A stretch of 64,000 bases of DNA from Piscicola geometra (lineage: Eukaryota > Annelida > Clitellata > Hirudinida > Piscicolidae), in assembly GCA_943735955.1 (NCBI GenBank), contig OX030965.1, positions 7,661,306 to 7,725,305 on the forward strand. The letters are read 5' to 3'. The translations under genes were made by a program, and so were the position numbers. Numbering within the stretch: position 1 is the first letter of the stretch; each line of letters starts with the position of its first letter. Below the pieces are notes generated by a model. The model did no database searches. It saw only the letters and a program-made list of their open reading frames with translations, and was not told where the DNA came from. Below are positions 41,201-52,804 of the stretch, one piece after another.

Positions 41201-42418
41201 ACTGAGCTGCCCGAAAGAGGAGCCTGTGTGGTCCGTTTGTGGTCAGTCATGCTGTGCAATTTATAATGATGACTCATGAAAAAATACAATATAATTTATT
41301 AAATATTTAATGAACAACTAATTGAGTGATTAATGAATAAATAATTGTTTCAATTAACGAAATAAATGTTTAAATAATGAGATAAAAGTGTAGCAGACGT
41401 CGAGGCGTTCAGTGAAGAAACTCAAGATGCCGTGGGTGCTGAGCAGGTAGTAATTGCTCCACGCCTCCTTGCTGTGACGTCAAGAAAAATTTTTAATTGA
41501 ATTTTAATTATTCGAAAGTATAAAATAAATAAATTATTTTAATGAGTCCTAATAATTTTGCATAATGAATATTCATATTTTGTTTCATATCATCAATTTC
41601 CTCCCTTTCTTTCCTTCATTCCTCCTCCCTTCCATCTTTCCTCCTCCTTCCCTTCCTTCCTTCCATCCTCCTTCGCTTCCATCATTCCTTCCTTCTTCTT
41701 TCCCTTCCATCCCTCCTTCCCTTCCACCCTTCCTTCCTTCCTCCTTCCCTTCCATCCTTCCTTCCTCCTTCCATCCTCCTTCCCTTCCTTCCATCCTCCT
41801 TCTTTCTTCCTTCCATCCATCCTTCTTTTCATCCTCCTTCCCTTCCATCCTTCCTTCCTTCCTTCTTTCTTCCTTCTTCCCTTCCATCCATCCTTCTTTC
41901 CTTCTTTCTTCCTCCTTCCCTTCCATCCATCCTTCTTTCCTTTCATCCTCCTTCCCTTCCATCCCTCCTTCCTCCTTCCCTTCCATCCTTCCTTCCTTCC
42001 TTCTTTCTTCCTCCTTCCCTTCCATCCATCCTTCTTTCCTTCCTTCCTCCTTCCCTTCCATCCTTCCTTCCTTCTCACCTGGCTACTTTTCCACTACGGT
42101 CAACTCTGCTACAGAGCACAAAGCCTCTCATCTCATCATCATCATCATCAGCACTACTTTTCTTCTCGTCTCGATTAATAATACGTTTGATAATGGCTCT
42201 CTTATCACCAGTATCACTACTATGACTATTCTTATCACCAGTATCACTACTATGACTATTCTTATCACCAGTATCACTACTATGACTATTCTTATCACCA
42301 GTATCACTACTATGACTATTCTTATCATTATTATTCTTACTATTGTCATTTTTTATATTATCATTATCATTAATATTCTTATTTGTATCCCTAATGTTAT
42401 TATTATTATTATTATTAT

Positions 42419-42453
<35 letters not shown>

Positions 42454-42454
42454 C

Positions 42455-42506
<52 letters not shown>

Positions 42507-43778
42507 CGCATCAGCACTACTAGTTACTCCGTTTGAGAGCTCAGAGAACGAGCAGTAGAGGTAGTTGTTGAAGTAAATAACGTCCTTCTTTCCAAAATCA
42601 TCATTATCAACACCACATTCCTCATCAGCACGGACATCATTATCATCATATATGTTTTTATCATCATCATCATCACTCGTTTTGACGTCACCCTTTTCAC
42701 CATCCACCACAACATTGGCACTATTTCTATTATCATTATATATGTTGTCATCATCATCATCACCACTCTTGGAGTTGCAGTTTGCTGGTCTCTTGCGTTT
42801 GTCTTCATCAACCAAAGCGGAAACATCATCATCATCAAGACAATACAGATCCTCATCATCACCATCATCCTCCTTATTACTTCCTGAAATAGCGCGAGAA
42901 ATTTGGTGACAATCATCATAGTCACCATCTTCAGCATCTTCTTCTTCATCATCTCCACCACCACCTTCACCATCTTCTTCATCTTCACCATCATCTTCAC
43001 CATCTTCTTCATCATCTTCAGCAGCAGTTGCACTCTTTCTCAACCCTATTCCTTTGAATCCACCCATCTTGGCAGCTGCATCTGTCAATCCACTCATTGG
43101 AGTCGGAAGTGGAGATTTGGGAAAAGCTCCTGTTCTCTTCCTCTCCATCTCCTCACCACTCCCTCTCCTCCTCTCCATCCCCTCACCACTCCCTCTCCTC
43201 CTACTCCTCCTCCTCTCATCCTCTTCCTTCTCGATGATGTTCGATAGCTGCTTTCGCAAGTTCTTGTGTTTCTTTTGACGCTGCACCAGTGGTGGAGGAG
43301 GTGTTGGCTTTTGTTGCACTGTTGCTTTGTTTCTGTGTTGTTGTTGTATTTGTTGTTGTAGTTGTTGTTGTAGTAGTTGTAGTTGTTCCAAATGTTGCGT
43401 TTTGTGTTGTTGAATTGGTTGATCTTGTTTTGGCTGAGTTGTTCGTTTTTGTGGAATTTTCGGTTGTTGTTGTGGTTTTCCTAGAGCATTCAACTGTTGT
43501 TGTTGTTGTTGTCGTGGAACTATTGGTTCTTGTAGTTGTTGTTTACCCAGAGTTGTTTTCTGTTGCTTTTGTCTGTGTGGAACTGTTGGCTGTTGTTGTA
43601 ATTCTTCTTGTTGTATGGTTACAGGTTTTGGAAAAACTTTCGGTTGTTGTTTTGGTTTGTTTGGAACTGTTGGTTGCTGTAGTTTATCCTGACATTGTAG
43701 TTGTAGTTGTTGTTTATCTTGGAAGTGTTGTTGTTGTTGTCGTCTCACCACGTTGGAGTTACCGTAAAAGTGGCTCAT
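38245..43778 (-). CDS. PH-RhoGAP protein, ARHGAP12/15/27-like (11 exons, 956 aa)
   Basis: Exons: 43778-42079, 41471-41399, 41223-41122, 40468-40370, 40203-40157, 39923-39850, 39628-39533, 39362-39285, 39110-38982, 38875-38770, 38611-38245 (2871 nt, phases agree). It is predicted to switch off Rho-family GTPases at a membrane site. The first 550 residues are disordered: Gln-rich, Arg/Lys-rich, Glu/Asp-rich, then a long Thr run and four [10 protein letters not shown] repeats. The PH domain at about 555-670 has [26 protein letters not shown] and [19 protein letters not shown]. The RhoGAP domain at about 685-890 has [23 protein letters not shown], the arginine finger in GLYRKSAS (R near 739), [19 protein letters not shown], and [28 protein letters not shown] tandem repeat interrupts the C-terminal part. 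PH followed closely by GAP, with the LKKR and FGS motifs, matches the ARHGAP9/12/15/27 group. No SH3 or WW domain is visible. Confidence 0.9.
38366..38490 (-). repeat. 21-bp coding repeat in the last RhoGAP exon
   Basis: About six copies of a 21-bp unit encoding KATNNNL, in frame between the GAP domain and the C-terminus. Confidence 0.93.
40580..41115. repeat. (CCAT)n array in RhoGAP intron 3
   Basis: About 535 bp of CATCCATCATTCCATC-type repeat, ending six bases from the donor of exon 3 (41122). Met/Asp/Gly ORFs on the - strand are artefacts. Confidence 0.95.
41595..42070. repeat. (CCTT)n/CTTCCATC polypyrimidine array in RhoGAP intron 1
   Basis: About 475 bp of C/T-only tandem repeat with 30-60 bp higher-order periods. 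It is purine-only on the gene strand, starting eight bases after the exon 1 donor. Long homopurine-homopyrimidine tracts can form triplex DNA. Confidence 0.93.
42195..42325 (-). repeat. 30-bp coding repeat ([10 protein letters not shown]) in RhoGAP exon 1
   Basis: Four perfect 30-bp units, in frame. Confidence 0.95.
42410..42507 (-). repeat. Coding (ACT)n, poly-Thr tract in RhoGAP exon 1
   Basis: (TAG)n on the + strand with one interruption. Read as ACT codons it gives about 30 Thr, followed by an Asn run from AAT codons. Confidence 0.93.
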
Positions 43779-44386
43779 GCCAGCTCACTCACACGTTTCC
43801 AGACTCTAGTTAGTCTCTATTCTCACTCAATTAAACTGATTTCAAAGCTCCAAGAAGCTCTCCTAAGCAGACACCTCAAGACACCCTTGCAATTATCTTG
43901 CAAGCAGTTTCAACAGTTACCATCGGTGATCTATTAGGACTGGCAGCCTCTAATTGCTTTTTAATAGGCTGTGTTTTCTAATGGACAATTACGCTTATCA
44001 TGCCCTAAACAGGCTTAATTGGTCTGCTGTCCTAGGAAGTACTGACTTATTTATTTATATTACTTCTCTAATATACGAATATACATATCAATAAAATTAT
44101 TCAACATGTGATCATCGATAAATGAATGCAAGTCGTGTCGATTGTGTAGCTGTCGATGTGAGGCACCAGCAATGAAACAGTGTTTTGATTCTACAATTGT
44201 TAATTAACTAAATTGTCATTAAATATTGCTGTTTATTTATTTATTTATACAAAGAAAGCAAAACAAATGTCGTGTATTTATCGTCGTCTGAGCAATCAAA
44301 ACACACATCATAATTTGAAAGCTCTGTAGGCCACCACCACCACCACCACCACCACCACTACCAACACCACCACCACCACTACCCCC
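43779..44386. other. Intergenic region RhoGAP / TUBGCP5
   Basis: Both flanking genes are on the - strand. The region holds the RhoGAP promoter and leader and the TUBGCP5 3' end (TTTATT repeats at about 44230-44250 as candidate polyadenylation signals, and a CCACCA tract at 44331-44385). No gene seen. Confidence 0.55.
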
Positions 44387-47300
44387 TCAATAAGCATAAT
44401 CGTTGTAATTGAGTCTCAGGCTGAGGTGGCTGAGACAGGGAATCGCCGACTGCTTCTGCACGCTAGAGGCGATCTTCGAGAGGAAGTTGCAGCCGTCGGA
44501 GAACTTCTTGTGCGTCTGCTCGATCTTCAAGAAGGAGCATTCGCTCATGCCGAAGAGGTCAAGGTCACTCGGACCCTTGACCCCATTCCCCGCACCACCC
44601 CCACCACCATGAGACACCAGCGCAGACGCCACTTGATGGCAGAACAAGGTGATGAGGTCAAGCAGACCGACGATGACTGACCTCACAGAGGTGGATGACT
44701 CATCGAGTAGAGACCTGCGCATGACGCATTGAAGGAAGGAAGAATGCAGGTGGATGAGTTCATTTAGGATGCATGAGGAGGAACCATGGGAGCTAACTCT
44801 TTCACTTTTGTCATCCTTTTCCCCATCCACACCCGTCCATCTCTCCATCACTGCTTCCACTCCCGCTTCGAAGGGACGCCACGACGTCAAGACAGCCTGG
44901 TGGTCGATGAAGTCGAGAAGCACCTCAGCGAAGTGCTGCATCTTGTGCCGGCAGATGAACAGCCGCTGTATCTTCGCTTCCAAACATTTATTGCTATTTA
45001 TATTATTATTATTTTTATTCCCATCATCATTACCACCACCACCACCACGGCGAATTTTCACACGCGCAGCATCCTTGGAGCACGCACACAGCAGCACATA
45101 CGAGCGTTGGAGGAGGCAGCAGGTGACCTTGACCTTGAAGCAGAAGCGGGAGAGGCAGGCGTATGTGTGCATGTGTTCTCGCTGCAGCAGCACGTTGAGC
45201 GGGAAAGCAGCACTGATGGTGAGACTGAGCCGATCAAGGTGGTTGCTGTTGTGGTTGAAGGTGGAGGTTGCATTGTGTGGATGTGTGTGTGCTTTGGAGG
45301 GATGATGATGATGTTGATGGTGGTGATGATGATGGGATGTTGGTTTGGTGGGTGGGGGCTCGATGGTGAAGGAGAAGAGGTCTTGCACAGGCGAGAAGAG
45401 CTTGCTGTGGAGGGGAGTGATGGAGTTGAAGGCCTGCTGCAGCACTTCGTTCAGGAAGAGGGGGCTGCTGTCGAAAAAGACACTACTACTACTACTAACA
45501 CCACTACTACTACTACCAGCACTACTACTACTAACACCACTGAAACTACTACCAGCACCATAAGCCGCAGGTGCAGCAGAGCACAGGCGGTGGATGATGG
45601 AGGCTGCAAAGTTGAAGTTCTGGAGCAGCACAAACTCCTTGATGCCCTCGAAGATCGTCATCAGGAGGTGTTCATGGAAGAGCAGATGCCCCAGTGCCCT
45701 GTTGAGTGAGGCTGCTTGTCTGTGTAGAGGCGTGTGTAGCTGTGTCTTTATGTATGCCTCGATGTCTGTGTGTTTGTCTGCCGCAGTGTCCTTCAATGCC
45801 TCTTCAAGTCTTCTTTTTATGACCTTTTTATCCTCAACACCTTTGACGGTATCATTATCATCACCTTTGACGATATCATCATCATCACCTTTGACGATAT
45901 CATCATCATCACCAATGCCTTGAATAAAACCACTTGATAACTTCAAAGGCAACAACTCTCCACCCTTAGAATCATCATTCTTCATCTTATCATCATCAGC
46001 ATCGTCAGCAGCAGCATCATCATCACCACTACTGACAATCTTTTCATGCTCAACTGACGTCATACTTTTATTGGCACACCTCTTCAGAAGGTAGACGCAT
46101 TTGGCGCAGTCCAAAATGGCGGGAAGGATTTGACCAATAAACGAAGGCAGGTCGTCCTGATGATGATTAATCGAATACGCCTGATTCCAAAATCTTTCGT
46201 CTGCGTCATAAAGATCATCATTATCATCACCACCATCATCACAATCATCATCATCATCGTCATCATCATCATCACAATCATCATCATTCACCAAGACACT
46301 CGCTGAAGCGCTCATCAACGCTGAAGAAGAGCAAGTCGCCAGAGAGATCACCATCAAAACCACTCTGTATCCACTTCTGTACTTGCCTGTGTATGTGTGT
46401 GTGTGTTTTGGTTTACCTATGTGTATGTATGTGTGATTATTGGTATATGTGTGATTGTGTGTATAGGTATGTTTGTGTATTTATGAATCATACACACACA
46501 CACAAGCATACATAGCAAAGGGTTCAAAGGAGGAGACAAAGAGGTAGCGACTGAGGGTGGCGAGGTGGGGGTCGAGGTCTGAAGCCATGTCGTGCAGGTG
46601 TTTGAGGAGGGACATTGCCTGGTGGTGGTGGTGAATGGGAGCCATCATCATCATCATCCTCATCATCATGAGTAAATCGTTATAATATTCAACCTTATTA
46701 TCGTTCGCCTCGTTAGTGATGAAGTCAGCAAAGAGATTCGATAAATATCTGGAAATGATGATGATGATGATGATAAAGATGAAAATAATAGTTTAATTCT
46801 AATTGAATAATTAAAAAGCCCCTAAACCACCCCCACACCTGACTAGCTTGGCGTACACAGTGAGGCAGAGACAGAGGTGGAGGGGGGAGATGATGTGGTG
46901 CAGGTTTGTGCACAGTAGGTGGGTGTGCACTTGCCTCATGTACGAATGGCATTTTGTGATGAACGACTCCAAGATGAAGTCTTCAGTGCGTGGTGGGTTG
47001 AATGTGTATGAGTATTATCATCATAATCTCCATCAACACCATCAGAAAATACAAAAATAAACTGAATTAATTAGCTTTCTCTCCTCCCCTCCTCGCACCC
47101 ACCTCCACAGGTGGCAAGGGAGGTTTTTAATGAGCTATCCATAACTCTCCTTACGCAAGTTCCAATTCCCAACAGCTGATTGGTCAAAAGGTCGTTGGAG
47201 GCGTGGCTTACTCCGAGAGGTGGGAGGAGTTTACTTGTGGGGTGGAAGGTTGACTGTGGTGGGGGATGATTGAGTGGTATGAAATAACAGGAATTATAAT

Positions 47301-48237
47301 TACAGTTAAAATAAATGCCATAAAAATAATCGTGAGATAAATATAATAATAATGTAAATAATAATAATGTAAATAATAATAATGTAAATAATAATAATAA
47401 TAATGTAAATAATAATAATAATAATAATAATAATAATCTCTCCAGACGAAGCTTGACGACTGCATTCCTGCAAGCATCAGCAAGCAGTCCCTGAGCATCC
47501 TCCCATCCTCCCTCCTCCTCCTCCTCCTCATGCTACTACTACTATCATCAGCATCAGCATTATTTATACTATTATTATTGCTATTGTTTAAAGTAATATT
47601 GTTATTATTATTATTATTGGTAGTAGTAGTAGTTTTGAGGCTGTTAGTGCTGTGAATTTTCAGCTGATCTAGACCTTTGAAAAAAAAGTTTAAAATTAAT
47701 ATTACCATCATCATCAGCACCACCATCATCATCATCATCACCACCATCATCATCATCATCAGCACCACCCACCTGTACAATAGAGGGTCTTTTGGAGGTT
47801 GATGAGGCGGATATATTGGCTGAAAGTGTGCAATGGCGACTCTGAGAGGTAGGGAAGGTGTCTGTGGTGGTGGTAGTGGTGGGAAGATGGTGAATATTAT
47901 CATCATCATCATCATCACCATAATAATCATTATTCCCATAATCATCAAGATCATCATCATCACCACCCTAATCACCATCATCATCAGCACCATCACCAAA
48001 TGAATAATACTAACTTCTCTTTTTTAATATCAATCAAGTCATGGACTTTTGAGGCCTGATGAAGAAACAAAAAAATAATAATAAAATTTATTGTTAAAAA
48101 TAAAAAAATAAAAAAGATAAAAATAATTTGTAATATATTTTTTAAAGATGTGATAGGTGACTAACACTTAGTTTGGTCTTGTGTGAAAAAAAATGCACAA
48201 TATTTTTACTATTATTCCTCTTATTATTATTATTATA

Positions 48238-48275
<38 letters not shown>

Positions 48276-48854
48276 CTTTATTACTCTTTTTAGCTAATTG
48301 ATTGATGAGGATGATCATGCTGACAAGGGTATCATCATCTGAAAAAACAAAACATCCATTTTCTTCTAAAATGTTAAATATACGTAAAAATGATGATGAT
48401 GATGATGAGGGTGGTGATGATAATAATAACGATGGTAATGATGACCTTCTAGAAGATGAGAGATCTGATCAAAGAGAGGTGCAAGGGAGAGAGTTGATGT
48501 CGGAAAAGAGAGGCCCCACAACTGAAGAATTCCCTCTCTTTTTAAATACTCACTATCTCTCCTGAGAGTTTTGAGAAAGTTGTGATAAAAATGAGAATAG
48601 GTTGAATATGAAACATTGAACGTTACATAAATGATATAATAAAAACTGAATAGAAATGCAGAATGTGAAACTGGCTTTTCTAGTGGTTGTTTGAGAAGGA
48701 GGGCATAGAAAGTGGAAACAAGTTTTGAAGTGTGTTTCTGAATTGCACTTTCCTTCAGCTCAACTTTCTGCAATTGAACTTCACAGAGGGTCTGAATTGA
48801 GTGACGAATATTTACCTCACAAACCCCTTGTCTACCCTTTTTCGCAGAGTGCAT
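44387..48854 (-). CDS. TUBGCP5: Gamma-tubulin complex component 5 (GCP5), 5' exons partly unresolved
   Basis: Exons assigned with matching phase: 48055-48015, 47861-47773, 47674-47448, 47175-47103, 46980-46839, 46748-46502, 46376-46292 and 46200-44387 (stop TGA). GCP5 is a structural subunit of the gamma-tubulin ring complex that nucleates microtubules at centrosomes. N-terminal (GRIP1) landmarks are LLGIGTCVRRVMDSSL, DFILESFITKCHSYM, MYACKWIQSGFDGDL, DERFWNQAYSI and FIGQILPAILDCAKCVYLL. The C-terminal (GRIP2) half has NRALGHLLFHEHLLMTIFEG, LNEVLQQAFNSI, FPLNVLLQREHMHTYACLSR, RLFICRHKMQHF and LHSSFLQCVMRRSLL. The order and spacing match GCP5 better than GCP2-4 or GCP6. Upstream pieces (ATG 48854 with GAG|GTAAAT at 48815, a piece near 48560-48450, one near 48340-48285) are probably coding, but not all junctions could be phased. 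Ser-, His- and Asp-rich inserts interrupt the protein. Confidence 0.85.
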
Positions 48855-49128
48855 TTTAATGTTTTTAGTGTTAATGATTAACGGTTAATTGAAGCAACAA
48901 ATGTAATTTTGTCCTTTCTCATTTAAATTGTTCTCTTTAGTAAAATCCCCGCGTATTTAGTAAGAGGTAAAATAAATAATAATTTCTATATTTAAAATTA
49001 CATCATTTTTTATGTAAAAAAGGTTTAAAAATGATATTATTTTAAAATAAATTTATTACCTAAATACTCTTTTAAATTCACTACTTTCAAAATCCAAAGG
49101 TTAATTTAACTTGATAATCAGTAAAAAG
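48855..49128. promoter_or_regulatory. Divergent intergenic region TUBGCP5 / PEX14
   Basis: Only 274 bp separate the two start codons. AT-rich, repeat-free; a shared bidirectional promoter is likely. No individual element assigned. Confidence 0.6.
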
Positions 49129-50726
49129 ATGGAAGAACCCAAAAATGTCGGTAATTAGTGTCTTTTTGTGACTAAACTAATCATTCATGTATAGAATTCA
49201 GTTTTGAACAACTAAATGTATATTTTCAGGAGGATGACTTCCCCATGCGAGAGTCTCTGGTAGGCTTAATTATTTAAGCCTTAATGTTTAAGCTTAAACC
49301 ATACATTTTTTTTCTAGAAATATTTATTAAATCATAATTTCATGTTTTGCTGAATTCAAATTGGTTTCACACTAAAAGATAGCAACTGCAGTGGCTTTCC
49401 TAAAAAATGGCAAAGTTAAAGGAAGTCTTTTGGAAGAAAAGAAGGCATTTCTACGAACTAAAGGTTATTTTTAAACATTTATTTTTTCTTCAAATGCCCA
49501 AAAGTTAAATGCCTAATTCTCTTAATTACCAAGGGCTGACGCCTGCTGAAATTGAAGAGTCGATCAGAATCAGTAACCTTCCCTTGATCCATGGTGCTTG
49601 CTTAACAAACTCCTAAACAAACAAATTTTTTTGGCCTCATCCAATATTTAAATAGTCAATTTTTGAAATTCCTAATTTTTCAGACACACTTCCTTCTCCT
49701 CTTCCTCCTCCTCCATCCACCTTCTCTCGAATCTCATCCTTCAGCTCCACCACACTCCTCGTGGCTGGCTCAGCTTACGCCCTCTATCACCTCTATCAAG
49801 TCTGTTTGGAAGATAACACACTATACTGTGATATCAAATGTATTTTTATGATACAGGTATATAAAAAATAATAGAAAAATGTAGTTATATAATATAATTA
49901 GATATTTATTAACATAAAATAAATGTTTTCAACAATATCACAACTCACACACTCCACCTCTGCACCACATGCACAGAAGTTGCTCAAGCCACTGCTGTAC
50001 GGGCAAGATGAAGATAAGGAATGCAAGCAACAACAGTTGCTGCAGCAGCTGCTCGTCAACAGCCGCCACATGAACGACCACCTGGTTGCCATGGTCGCCA
50101 CCCTAAATGACCTTCACCTCCAGACTGCAAGGTCAAACTCTCAGCTCCTTCTCAACAATGTTTGTTCTTGTGGTTGCTGGGAGTCATGATGATGATAGTG
50201 CCTTTATTGGAGTGTTAATTAAGGTTTATTAATCATCATCATCATGAATATGTTCTTTGGTGTGTTCATTATATAAACATTCTAAATTGAGAGTTGATTC
50301 ATTAACCCTCATAATAAATGATGAAGAGAATGATGATGATGATGATGATGATGATGCTACACAGAACAGTCAAGAGTTCCGACTGGCGACGAATGAGATG
50401 AAGGAAGAAGTGAGGTCCCTCAAGGCCCTCCTCCTCAGCAGGTTTCTAACCAATCACGTTGTAGTCCTTTCATATCGTCACTTGTGATTGGATATGTAGT
50501 AAGCGCTTGAAATAGTCAAGCATATTTATCATCCAATCAGGGACCAGTTCCCATCTGTGCCCTTCTCCACCCTGCAACCATCCCTGCCTGCCTGGCAAAT
50601 CGAGAGCAAGCATTCGACCAATCACCTTGAAGCTAACAAGGTATAGATATCATTATTATTACGATGATGATAATAATAATAATTATTATTATTATTATTA
50701 TTAGTAGTAGTAGCAGTAATAGTAGC

Positions 50727-50785
<59 letters not shown>

Positions 50786-50798
50786 CAGTAATAGTACC

Positions 50799-50854
<56 letters not shown>

Positions 50855-50981
50855 CAGTAATAGTAGCAGTAGTAGTAGTAGTAGTAGCAGCAGCAGTAGT
50901 AGTAGTAGTAGTAGTAGTAGTAGCAGTAATAGTAGCAGTAGTAGTAGTAGTAGTAGTAGTAGGAGTAGCAGTAATAGTACC

Positions 50982-51031
<50 letters not shown>

Positions 51032-51204
51032 CAGCAGCAGTAGTAGTAGTAGCAGTAGTAGTAGTAGCAGCAGTAGTAGCAGCAGCAGTAGTAGTAGTAG
51101 TAGTAGTAGTGGCGATTCATAATAAATATTCGACACTGCATCAAATGCAGGGGGAAGAAGTGAATGGAGATGAGGATGCTGATGGGGATGATAATATTAT
51201 ATGA
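49129..51204 (+). CDS. PEX14: Peroxisomal membrane protein PEX14 (9 exons, 240 aa)
   Basis: Exons: 49129-49146, 49230-49259, 49379-49463, 49534-49593, 49684-49799, 49977-50159, 50365-50441, 50541-50640, 51151-51204 (723 nt). PEX14 is the docking factor of the peroxisomal import pore and binds PEX5. The N-terminal domain is clear: RESLIATAVAFLKNGKV, EEKKAFLRTKGLTPAEIEES. A membrane segment follows a proline stretch (STTLLVAGSAYALYHLYQ), then a coiled coil (about 105-195, with NEMKEEVRSLKALLLSR). The conserved FP...PAWQIE motif and an acidic tail complete it. The protein is shorter than vertebrate PEX14 (near 377 aa), mostly through a reduced C-terminal tail. The exon 1 donor (GTCGGT at 49147) was chosen because the better-looking GTAATT at 49151 breaks the frame. 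Intron 8 is a (TAG)n tract. AATAAA lies at 51275. Confidence 0.95.
50676..51112. repeat. (TAG)n microsatellite in PEX14 intron 8
   Basis: About 140 AGT/TAG triplets with scattered AGC and AAT variants, after a short (TTA)n lead-in. Confidence 0.97.
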
Positions 51205-51274
51205 AATGATAGGCACAAAAATGTCTGACTTTGCTTTGTTTTATTGTATAATTCTTGATACTTTTAAGATTATT

Positions 51275-51280
51275 AATAAA
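51275..51280 (+). promoter_or_regulatory. Candidate PEX14 polyadenylation signal
   Basis: AATAAA 71 nt past the PEX14 stop, inside the 160-bp gap to the convergent MTHFS gene. Confidence 0.6.
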
Positions 51281-51364
51281 GTCTCATTGTGAAAACCATT
51301 TATGCCTCTTCACTCATTATTGTTATTATTATTATTTTTATTGTTATTGTGATTATCATCATTA

Positions 51365-52217
51365 TCATGGATCTCCACTCTCTTGGTCACACAACAAGAC
51401 TTGATCCACCCTCACATCGAGCTCGGTGCACGGGATGTGATCGACCACCTGCTGCTTGAACGTGGGAGCAACGAGGAAGGGCAGGTTGCCAAAGAGGGAC
51501 CTGTAATGGTTCAGATAGGTGTCGTAGTATCCACCCCCCTTGCCCAGTCTTTGCCCGTCCTTCGTGAATCCGAGTCCAGGCATCACTATCAAGTCCAAAC
51601 CTCCTTTGGTGGTTGTGGGTGGAAGTGGGCTTGATTATGGAAAGCAAAAATATGGATATCTGTCACACAATAAAGCCAATTTGTTAACCATTTTGTGGGT
51701 TGATGACTTCTCTGGTTTGGTCGCGCAAGGGTGGTTGTTTGATGTTCCAAGATGTGGTGGGAAGGTTGTTGTAGTCATCCATTGATGCCAACTCCACCAT
51801 TTCCATGCAGCTCTTTGAGTAGCGAGGAACATATATTCGTTTTTGTGTTTCAAATCCTTTCTTCAAAATGTCCAGGGTGCAAATCTCGTCCTCCGTGCTC
51901 AAGAAGACTGAAACTCGTCTGCTTTTTTGCCACTCTTTGTGTGCCAAGAGCTGTGTGTGGTTGGTGAGTTTGCTTATAATAGTGTTTGTTAAATTTATAG
52001 TGGTTTTCAGGTTTTAAATGCATTTAATTTGCATAAAATAATTTTTGTTGTTGATTTTTCTGTAAGTGATTCCGAAAAAGACCTTTTTGACCAGAGCAGC
52101 AGATTGTTTGGCTCTATCATCAGCACTCATGCCTTCAATCCTCTTCAAAATCTCGCTCCTCAACAACTTTTTGGCTTGTTTTATTCCATTACTTGCCATC
52201 TCTCCTGGGCTGAGCAT
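51365..52217 (-). CDS. MTHFS: 5-formyltetrahydrofolate cyclo-ligase (3 exons, 211 aa)
   Basis: Exons 52217-52083, 51950-51689 and 51603-51365 total 636 nt with matching phases and end in TGA. The enzyme converts 5-formyl-THF to 5,10-methenyl-THF using ATP, in cytosolic one-carbon metabolism. Family features: N-terminal KLLRSEILKRIEGMS, HKEWQKSRRVSVFLST.DEI, the substrate segment LPTTSWNIKQP, and the glycine-rich ATP site DLIVMPGLGF then GQRLGKGGGYYD. The length is close to the human enzyme (203 aa). The start could also be the in-frame ATG at 52199, which gives MASNGIKQ and matches the family start better. Confidence 0.97.
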
Positions 52218-52804
52218 TTAAACTTTAAATTTTAAAGTTTAAATATTAAAACTTCAATTTTAAACTAGATGCCAAATAACATAATATAATGTGATAGCTT
52301 AAGGATTTTAATTCGTACTTTTCTGAAGTCATAACCCAAATAGTAAAGAATCTTCTGTTCTTGTTTAAAAGTCGTGTCAAACAGAGCAGTGACAGATCTT
52401 CAATGATGTGAGGTAGAGTTTGAATTTATGCTACCTTCTGTTAAAAGTAAAAACGAAATAAGATAAATTATTATTTAGAAAAGCACTTAATAATATTTTA
52501 AATAATGAAATAAAAAAGATTAAAACCATTTTATTTGAAGATTTTTTAAATAATAAGACAATTAATGTCAAGTCATAATTTGTTCAGCAAACTTCGCGAT
52601 GCATTTAAAGTAAGAATGAGTTATGGCTTGCCAAATGGAATGAAGAAATATGATCTACTCTGAATGCTTGCTTAGTGTACGTTTGAGAATGTTGAAACAA
52701 ATCCTGACGGAACAACTGTACAATATGTGGTCAACAAAATTACGAAACAATACATTTCAATGGATCTAAAAGCAATAGAACCTACTGAAACACAAACTAC
52801 AACA
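52218..52804. other. Intergenic region MTHFS / protocadherin B
   Basis: AT-rich, no repeats of note. TTTATT at 52530-52535 is AATAAA on the protocadherin strand and could end its transcript. No gene supported. Confidence 0.55.

Noticed and set aside
41558..42536. Pro/Ser/Phe/Leu-rich ORFs on the + strand
   Set aside because: They translate the polypyrimidine intron and the antisense of RhoGAP exon 1.
48163..48183. Possible extra TUBGCP5 exon near CACACAAG|ACCAAACTAA
   Set aside because: It does not restore phase between the 48340 and 48055 pieces, so it was not included.
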